DNA of 7,001 nt from JAHJCL01 sp043818355 (lineage in GTDB: Bacteria > Patescibacteriota > Minisyncoccia > Minisyncoccales > DG-74-3): the NCBI GenBank assembly GCA_043818355.1, contig JBDRFX010000006.1, positions 1 to 7,001 on the forward strand. Reading direction: 5' to 3'. The notes beneath the pieces were generated by a model that had not been told where the DNA came from, did not search any database, and saw only the letters and a list, made by a program, of their open reading frames with translations. Both the position numbers and the translations under genes were made by a program. Positions 1 to 4,131 of this stretch are shown piece after piece (the first letter of the stretch is position 1; each line of letters opens with the position of its first letter).

Positions 1-756
1 ATGATTTCTTTGAGCCATTACATCGATCAATTCATCAGAAAAATTTTTAGGATGAGACGAAGTAAAGCGAATCCAAAAATCACCAGGAATTTCATTTATT
101 TTTTTTAAAAGTTTTGGAAAATCCATTTTTTTATTAGTGGGGGATTGATAATCATTTACATTCTGTCCCAAGAGCCAAATTTCCTTAAAATCTTTCTTAA
201 TTAAGCCCTCTACTTCTTTAATAATTTCTTGATGAGGTCTGCAGATTAAAGGACCTCTAACATATGGCACAACACAATAACTACAAAAATTATTGCAACC
301 GGTTGAAATTGGAATGGATGCAGAAAAATTATTTTCGGAAATTGATTTGTTTTTTAAATAAATGGTATTAAGTTTTTCATTAAATTTAATATCTCTTGGA
401 TCAGGGAAATTAATATTATTTTTTTGAATTAATATTTTTTCCCACTTATTCAAGGTTTTAATCGACAAAATGAAATCAAAGACTTTTTTGAAATTGGTTA
501 AATCATCTTTTAAAACACAACCCGTTAAAATAGTTTTAATTTTTGGATTTTTCTTTTTTAATTCTTCAAGAATCTTCATCTTCCCAAAGACTTTGTCTAC
601 AGCAGTTTGTCTAATAGAGCACATATTGAATATAATTAAACCAGCCTCATTAAGCTTTGAGGCTGGAGTATATTTCATATTCTGCATAACTGCTTTTATC
701 TTTTCAGAGTCTGCCACATTCATTTGGCAACCATAAGTCTGGACAAAGTATTTCAT
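1..756 (-). CDS. miaB: MiaB, tRNA-2-methylthio-N6-isopentenyladenosine (ms2i6A37) synthase, N-terminal part; 3' end beyond the window
   Basis: The family is a cytoplasmic radical SAM enzyme that adds a methylthio group to i6A at position 37 of tRNAs reading codons that begin with U. The first 252 residues are visible. The UPF0004/MTTase domain (about 1-130) opens with YGCQMN and carries the three auxiliary-cluster cysteines C10, C46 (in NMCSIRQ) and C80 (in LTGC). The radical SAM domain has GCNNFCSYC with C154, C158 and C161 in CxxxCxxC spacing, then VVPYVRG, LLGQNVNDY and RFTSSHP. YGCQMN favours MiaB over RimO or MtaB. The rest of the SAM barrel and the expected TRAM domain lie off the left edge. 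The ATG at 756-754 is chosen because an in-frame TAA lies three codons upstream and the YGCQMN motif follows within eight residues. No Shine-Dalgarno sequence is seen. It lies 49 bases after the Kazal-like gene and is probably co-transcribed with it. Oddity: the usual RGRExSRP-like segment reads RGPLICRP (167-174), with an extra cysteine, C172. Confidence 0.93.
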   Translation of the reverse strand, partial: MKYFVQTYGCQMNVADSEKIKAVMQNMKYTPASKLNEAGLIIFNMCSIRQTAVDKVFGKMKILEELKKKNPKIKTILTGCVLKDDLTNFKKVFDFILSIKTLNKWEKILIQKNNINFPDPRDIKFNEKLNTIYLKNKSISENNFSASIPISTGCNNFCSYCVVPYVRGPLICRPHQEIIKEVEGLIKKDFKEIWLLGQNVNDYQSPTNKKMDFPKLLKKINEIPGDFWIRFTSSHPKNFSDELIDVMAQRNH

Positions 757-781
757 TAAAATTTACATCATCTAAATTTTA
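757..781 (-). repeat. 9-bp perfect inverted repeat abutting the miaB start codon
   Basis: On the minus strand TAAAATTTA (781-773) and TAAATTTTA (765-757) are perfect reverse complements around a 7-base loop, GATGATG. The right arm ends at the base before the miaB ATG. In RNA this would be an all-A/U hairpin directly before the start codon; in DNA it is a 25-bp dyad that could be an operator. The loop and following bases contain ATGATGTAA, a two-codon start-stop in frame with miaB. The repeat is certain; its function is not, because such dyads also arise by chance in A/T-rich DNA. Confidence 0.5.
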
Positions 782-805
782 TCGGCTTTGAGTGTCTGTT
801 GATTT

Positions 806-2206
806 TTAAACGCCCTCTATTGATCTCAGTTGTGTTTGATTTTGGTTCTTGCATATACCCTCATAGCTGACTTTCACTTGAGCTATCTTTTCTGCCCTAC
901 AAATATTATCATATGTTTTTCCATCAACTCCACAAACAGGTTTCCATTGAGAATTACATAAATTAGCTTCCATTTCTTTTTCTTGTATTTTTTGTTCAAA
1001 CTTTTTTATTTCTTGTTGTTTCTGGGGCAATAAAATATCTATTTTTTCTTGTACTTTTTTTAAAGCTTCTATGGTTTTTGGTTGTACTGAATTTATTGCT
1101 TTATCTAAAAGTTTTTCTCCGTCGTTTTCTGATGCATCATTTATTTCTTCCCAAAATCTTGTGGATATCATTTCCTTGGCCATTTCTAATCTAGAAAGAA
1201 CGTCTTTGGGTAAATTTTCTCTCACTTCTTCTATTAATTCTAATTTTTCTATACCGCCGTTTTCAAGTTTTATCATGATTCTTTCTCCAAAGTCTTGTAT
1301 GTTTTCTCTATCCGCCTTTTCTAATCTTTCTTGTAGCTGAGTTTTTATTTCTTCTTTAGCGTCTTTTAATTCTTCTTTAATTTCTGGAGATAGGACGCCA
1401 TTTATCATTTTAGAAAGAACTTCTATTAAAGACGTTTCCTCTCCATTAATTCCAGGAAGATATTCTCTGATCCTTTCTTTTTCTTCCGTCGTGAGGGCAT
1501 CAAATTTTTCTTGAAAATGTTCAGTTTGTCTTTCGATGACAGCCTCTATTTTTTCTTTAGCTTGTTCTGGTACAAGATCTTTTACTCTCTGCAATACTTG
1601 TATGTTTTTCAATTCCTTAAAATTGCTTCCTTTTTCTTGTTCCAAAATGCCTTCTAATCTTTCTTGAATTTTTTCTTTATTTTCTGCTCCAATATATAGC
1701 TGCATGGCCTCTTCTTTTATTTCTCTAATTCTGTTTAAATCCTTTAATTCAACCTTTCCCTCAATGCCATCGAGTACATTTTGATGTCTAATAGTTTTTC
1801 TGGCTAATATATTCAAAAGTTCTTCTTTAATAGAGCCATCTTCTTGCGCTGCAATAATTTGTTGAACTCTTTCTATATTTCTATTATGCTTCTCTAATAT
1901 ATTTTGAGCCATTATTATATTGCCCTTGGCTATCAATCTATCAGCTTCAACTAATCTTTCTGAAGCATACTTCATTTCTAACTCTGCCTTTTTAGCAGGA
2001 TTAAATATTAAGAATGATTGAATATTTCTGTACCAATCTTTTATAAAATAAACAGGGCTATCAGGAAGAATGTTTGGCTCTGTAACTTCTAGTTCTGTTA
2101 AATTTATTCCTTCATCAAGAACTACCGCTTCTTCGGCAAGAGCAACATTACTCAAAAAACTCAAACAAAGAACTAAACCCAAGAACAGTTTTTGACTTTT
2201 AGACAT
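806..2206 (-). CDS. Secreted DUF5667-like protein with C-terminal four-cysteine Kazal-type domain
   Basis: Predicted exported protein of 466 residues. Residues 1-24 form a Sec signal peptide (K3/K6, hydrophobic core 7-18, then VALA before EE), suggesting signal peptidase I cleavage after A24. Residues about 44-120 (LPDSPVYFIKDWYRNIQSF, then FNPAKKAELEMKYASERLVEA) resemble DUF5667, a domain of unknown function common in CPR exported proteins. Residues about 120-412 are rich in Glu, Lys, Leu and Ile and look helical or coiled-coil. The C-terminal Kazal-like module (417-452) has C417, PVCG with C425, DGKTYDN, C436 and C452. Spacings of 7 and 10 residues match Kazal cysteines 2-3 and 3-4, so cysteines 1 and 5 are the missing ones. 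By Kazal geometry P1 would be S419. Kazal domains usually inhibit serine proteases, but activity here is unproven and the module could instead be a binding domain. No transmembrane anchor, sortase signal or convincing lipobox is visible. It starts 30 bases after the thrS stop with no Shine-Dalgarno sequence and is probably co-transcribed. Confidence 0.85.
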   Translation of the reverse strand: MSKSQKLFLGLVLCLSFLSNVALAEEAVVLDEGINLTELEVTEPNILPDSPVYFIKDWYRNIQSFLIFNPAKKAELEMKYASERLVEADRLIAKGNIIMAQNILEKHNRNIERVQQIIAAQEDGSIKEELLNILARKTIRHQNVLDGIEGKVELKDLNRIREIKEEAMQLYIGAENKEKIQERLEGILEQEKGSNFKELKNIQVLQRVKDLVPEQAKEKIEAVIERQTEHFQEKFDALTTEEKERIREYLPGINGEETSLIEVLSKMINGVLSPEIKEELKDAKEEIKTQLQERLEKADRENIQDFGERIMIKLENGGIEKLELIEEVRENLPKDVLSRLEMAKEMISTRFWEEINDASENDGEKLLDKAINSVQPKTIEALKKVQEKIDILLPQKQQEIKKFEQKIQEKEMEANLCNSQWKPVCGVDGKTYDNICRAEKIAQVKVSYEGICKNQNQTQLRSIEGV

Positions 2207-2228
2207 AATTTTTTATTTAATTGTTAAT

Positions 2229-2253
2229 TAATGGCTTTAATATTTTGCCATTA
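2229..2253 (-). repeat. 7-bp inverted repeat spanning the thrS stop codon
   Basis: TAATGGC (minus 2253-2247) and GCCATTA (2235-2229) pair perfectly around an 11-base loop that contains most of the thrS stop region. The RNA continues ATTAACAA with no run of U, so this is not an intrinsic terminator. It could be a weak stem between co-transcribed genes, or chance. Confidence 0.3.
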
Positions 2254-3955
2254 TGTCTATTTTAGCTTTTTCTATAAATTTAGACAATTTCATTATCCCC
2301 AAGTCTCCCTTGTTTCTTTCTCTGACAGCAACAGATTTAGACTTTGCTTCTTTATCACCGACTACCAAGAGATAGGGGATTTTTTGTAATTCACCTTTAC
2401 GGATTTTTTTACCAATGGTCTCGTCTTCATCTATTACTTGAGCACGGATATTTTCTGCTTTGAAAAGCTTTCTAATTTTTCTAGCATATTCTTTATGTTT
2501 TTCTCCGACAGGAAGAATTTGAACCTGAACAGGTGAAAGCCATAATGGCATAGCTCCTGCATAATGTTCAATTAAAATCCCCATAAATCTTTCAAAGGAG
2601 CCCATAACAGTTCTATGAATCATAACAGGAGTTTTTTTCTTTCCGTTCTTATCAGTATATTCACAATCAAATTTCAATGGCATTTGAAAGTCTAGTTGAA
2701 TAGTCGCGCACTGCCAATTTCTACCAATAGCATCTTCCAATTGATAATCAATTTTTGGACCATAAAAGGCTCCATCTTTTTCTTTGATACTCCAGTCTTT
2801 GCCATAGACTTCATTCAAAATCTTTTTAAGTTGTTTTTCTGCTTTATTCCATAACTTAATATCTCCCATGGAATCATCGGGTCTAGTAGAAAGATATGCC
2901 TTATATTTTAAACCGAAAGGCTTATAGATTTTTTCTACTAGTTTTATTACTTCCTTTATTTCTTTTTCTATTTGATCATCGGTTAAAAATATATGAGCGT
3001 CGTCCTGTACAAATTGTTGAACTCGAAATAGACCTCCCAATTCACCAGATTTTTCATTTCGAGAGATTAACCCTGGTTCAGCATATCTTAATGGTAAATC
3101 TCTATATGATTTTGGGGAGTTATTATAAATCAGAATGTTACCAGGACAATCCATTGGTTTCAAAGCAAACTCATGCTCTCCTTTTTTAGCTGAAACAAAG
3201 AACATATCATCCTTATAATGATCCCAATGGCCTGATTTTTTCCAAATACTAGAATCTAGCATAGAGGGACAAATTACAGTGTCATAATCAAATTCTTCTT
3301 GAGATTCAATCCAGAAGTTCTTTAATTCATTGTAAATAATGGCACCCTTGGGATGAAAGAAGGGCATGCCAGGAGCTTCAGGCTGAAATGAAAACAAATC
3401 AAGCTTTGCTCCAATTTTACGATGATCTCTTTTTTCAGCTTCTTCTAATTGATGTAAATGTTTTCTTAATTCTTTGCCTGATTCAAAAGCTAAACCATAA
3501 ATTCTGGTTAACATTGGGTTTTTTTCGTCACCTCTCCAATAAGCTCCAGCTACTTTGTGAAGTTTAAAAGATTTAGGATCTATTTCTTTGGACGATTTAA
3601 TGTGAGGTCCTTTGCACAAATCCACAAAACCATCTGATTCATAAACTGAAACAGTTTTTTCTTTTAATTCTTTGATGAGTTCTAGTTTATATGGCTGATC
3701 TTTAAAAAGTTTTCTAGCTTCAACTTTAGAAAGTTTTTTCTTTTTAAATCTAATATCTTTTTTAATAATTTCCCTCATTCTTTTTTCTATTTTAGGCAAA
3801 TCATCAAGACCTAAGTCTTTTAGATTAAAGTCATAATAAAAACCATTTTCGATATTTGGACCAATGCCAAACCTAACTTTTGGGAAAAGTTCTTTTACGG
3901 CTTGAGCCATAATGTGTGATAATGAATGACGAATGTTTTCTATGTTTTTTTTCAT
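2237..3955 (-). CDS. thrS: Threonyl-tRNA synthetase lacking the N-terminal TGS domain
   Basis: Class II aminoacyl-tRNA synthetase that charges tRNA-Thr with threonine in the cytoplasm. The 572 residues start directly in the editing (SAD) domain, with H10 and H14 (HxxxH) and C114 and H118 (CKGPH), the set expected for hydrolysis of Ser-tRNA-Thr. The catalytic core (about 185-470) has the zinc ligands C270 (PMDCPGN), H321 (DDAHIF) and H447 (VMIHRTV), motif 2 around RYAEPGLISRNEKSG to LFRVQQF, and motif 3 GSFERFMGILIEH with R456. The anticodon-binding domain is about 473-565. Bacterial ThrRS is usually about 640 residues with an N-terminal TGS domain. Here that domain is absent, and an in-frame TAA at 3967-3965 shows the ATG at 3955 is not a missed internal start. 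Motif 2 has RVQ where many relatives have RVR. The upstream gap holds a Thr-codon leader and overlapping hairpins, implying attenuation by charged tRNA-Thr. No Shine-Dalgarno sequence precedes the start. Confidence 0.97.
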   Translation of the reverse strand: MKKNIENIRHSLSHIMAQAVKELFPKVRFGIGPNIENGFYYDFNLKDLGLDDLPKIEKRMREIIKKDIRFKKKKLSKVEARKLFKDQPYKLELIKELKEKTVSVYESDGFVDLCKGPHIKSSKEIDPKSFKLHKVAGAYWRGDEKNPMLTRIYGLAFESGKELRKHLHQLEEAEKRDHRKIGAKLDLFSFQPEAPGMPFFHPKGAIIYNELKNFWIESQEEFDYDTVICPSMLDSSIWKKSGHWDHYKDDMFFVSAKKGEHEFALKPMDCPGNILIYNNSPKSYRDLPLRYAEPGLISRNEKSGELGGLFRVQQFVQDDAHIFLTDDQIEKEIKEVIKLVEKIYKPFGLKYKAYLSTRPDDSMGDIKLWNKAEKQLKKILNEVYGKDWSIKEKDGAFYGPKIDYQLEDAIGRNWQCATIQLDFQMPLKFDCEYTDKNGKKKTPVMIHRTVMGSFERFMGILIEHYAGAMPLWLSPVQVQILPVGEKHKEYARKIRKLFKAENIRAQVIDEDETIGKKIRKGELQKIPYLLVVGDKEAKSKSVAVRERNKGDLGIMKLSKFIEKAKIDIMAKY

Positions 3956-3978
3956 ATTTTTATTTTAGTTGTTTTTTT

Positions 3979-4004
3979 AAACAAAAACCTCTTTTTAAGA
4001 GGCT
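3979..4004 (-). terminator. Intrinsic terminator of the thrS attenuator
   Basis: In RNA sense CCUCUU (4002-3997) pairs with AAGAGG (3993-3988) around an AAA loop, extendable by A-U and G-U pairs at 4004-4003 with 3987-3986. UUUUUGUUU (3987-3979) follows, as in a rho-independent terminator. It lies 23 bases before the thrS start and downstream of the leader ORF stop, so termination here would abort thrS transcription. Its 3' arm and part of its 5' arm are also used in the competing long hairpin. The 6-bp core is modest, which fits a conditional terminator. It may also end dnaE transcripts, since no other terminator is seen between the genes. Confidence 0.8.
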
Positions 4005-4051
4005 AGCCTTAGAAAATATAAAATTCTCTTAGGTCAGCCTAAAAAGAGGTT
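3986..4051 (-). promoter_or_regulatory. Antiterminator long hairpin of the thrS leader
   Basis: The 5' arm AACCUCUUUUUAGGCU (4051-4036) pairs with 3996-3986 (11 bp) and 4004-4000 (5 bp), leaving a 3-base bulge at 3999-3997. The stem continues with 4035-4023 against 4005-4017: 11 pairs including two G-U, with A-C and A-A mismatches. The loop is UUUAU (4022-4018). In total about 27 pairs. It takes the whole 3' arm and three bases of the 5' arm of the terminator, so the two folds exclude each other. The 5' arm contains the last Thr codon and the stop codon of the leader ORF. A ribosome stalled on the early Thr codons would leave it free, while one at the stop codon would cover it. Pairing is read by eye and no energy was computed. 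Confidence 0.78.
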
Positions 4052-4092
4052 GTTGTTGTGGTTGTATTAAATTTTTTAATTAATGCAAACAT
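4039..4092 (-). CDS. Threonine-rich leader peptide of thrS (attenuator peptide)
   Basis: A 17-codon ORF, MFALIKKFNTTTTTTSF then TAG. Codons 10-15 are ACA ACC ACA ACA ACA ACC, six threonines in a row, so translation speed here would depend on charged tRNA-Thr and both the ACA and ACC reading isoacceptors would be sampled. The gene product downstream is threonyl-tRNA synthetase, exactly the enzyme such a sensor should control. The last Thr codon, Ser, Phe and the stop lie inside the 5' arm of the long hairpin, which ties ribosome position to RNA folding. The ATG lies 6 bases after the predicted -10 box, so the transcript may begin at or very near the AUG and be translated leaderless. The peptide itself probably has no function. 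It resembles thrL of the E. coli thr operon and pheM before pheST in logic. Expression is inferred, not shown. Confidence 0.82.
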   Translation of the reverse strand: MFALIKKFNTTTTTTSF

Positions 4093-4098
4093 TAATTT

Positions 4099-4128
4099 AT
4101 TGTAAGAGATTATCAATTCATCTGTCAA
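4099..4128 (-). promoter_or_regulatory. Sigma70-type promoter for the thrS leader
   Basis: On the minus strand TTGACA (4128-4123) matches the -35 consensus exactly, and TACAAT (4104-4099) matches the -10 consensus at five of six positions, with an 18-base spacer. The -35 box begins three bases after the dnaE stop codon. With a discriminator of about 6 bases transcription would start near 4092, the A of the leader peptide AUG. Position, strand and distance to the Thr-codon ORF all support it; no start-site data exist here. Confidence 0.72.
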
Positions 4129-4131
4129 GCT

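Noticed and set aside
470..736. Plus-strand open frame of 88 codons
   Set aside because: It is antisense to the conserved MTTase part of miaB, whose motifs are clear on the minus strand.
772..800. Promoter for miaB with a TAAAAT -10-like box
   Set aside because: The only -35-like partner (TCAACA) has a 15-base spacer; matches like this are expected in A/T-rich DNA.
1071..1340. Plus-strand open frame of 89 codons
   Set aside because: It lies opposite the helical region of the DUF5667/Kazal-like gene; the Ser/Phe/Ile-rich product is typical of antisense to a Glu/Lys-rich gene.
2165..2176. Lipoprotein lipobox around C14 (LVLC) of the Kazal-like protein
   Set aside because: The cysteine is in the middle of the hydrophobic core, and a better signal peptidase I site (ALA before EE) follows at 22-24.
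2896..3189. Plus-strand open frame of 97 codons
   Set aside because: Antisense to the conserved catalytic core of thrS.
4048..4065. The ACA/ACC run as a simple trinucleotide repeat without function
   Set aside because: It is in frame with an ATG placed at a predicted transcription start, its stop lies inside a hairpin arm, a terminator follows, and the next gene is thrS. Chance repeat remains possible but is less likely.
3956..4131. T-box riboswitch before thrS
   Set aside because: No T-box consensus (UGGNACCGCG-like) or specifier stem is visible. The Thr-codon ORF and competing hairpins explain the region better.
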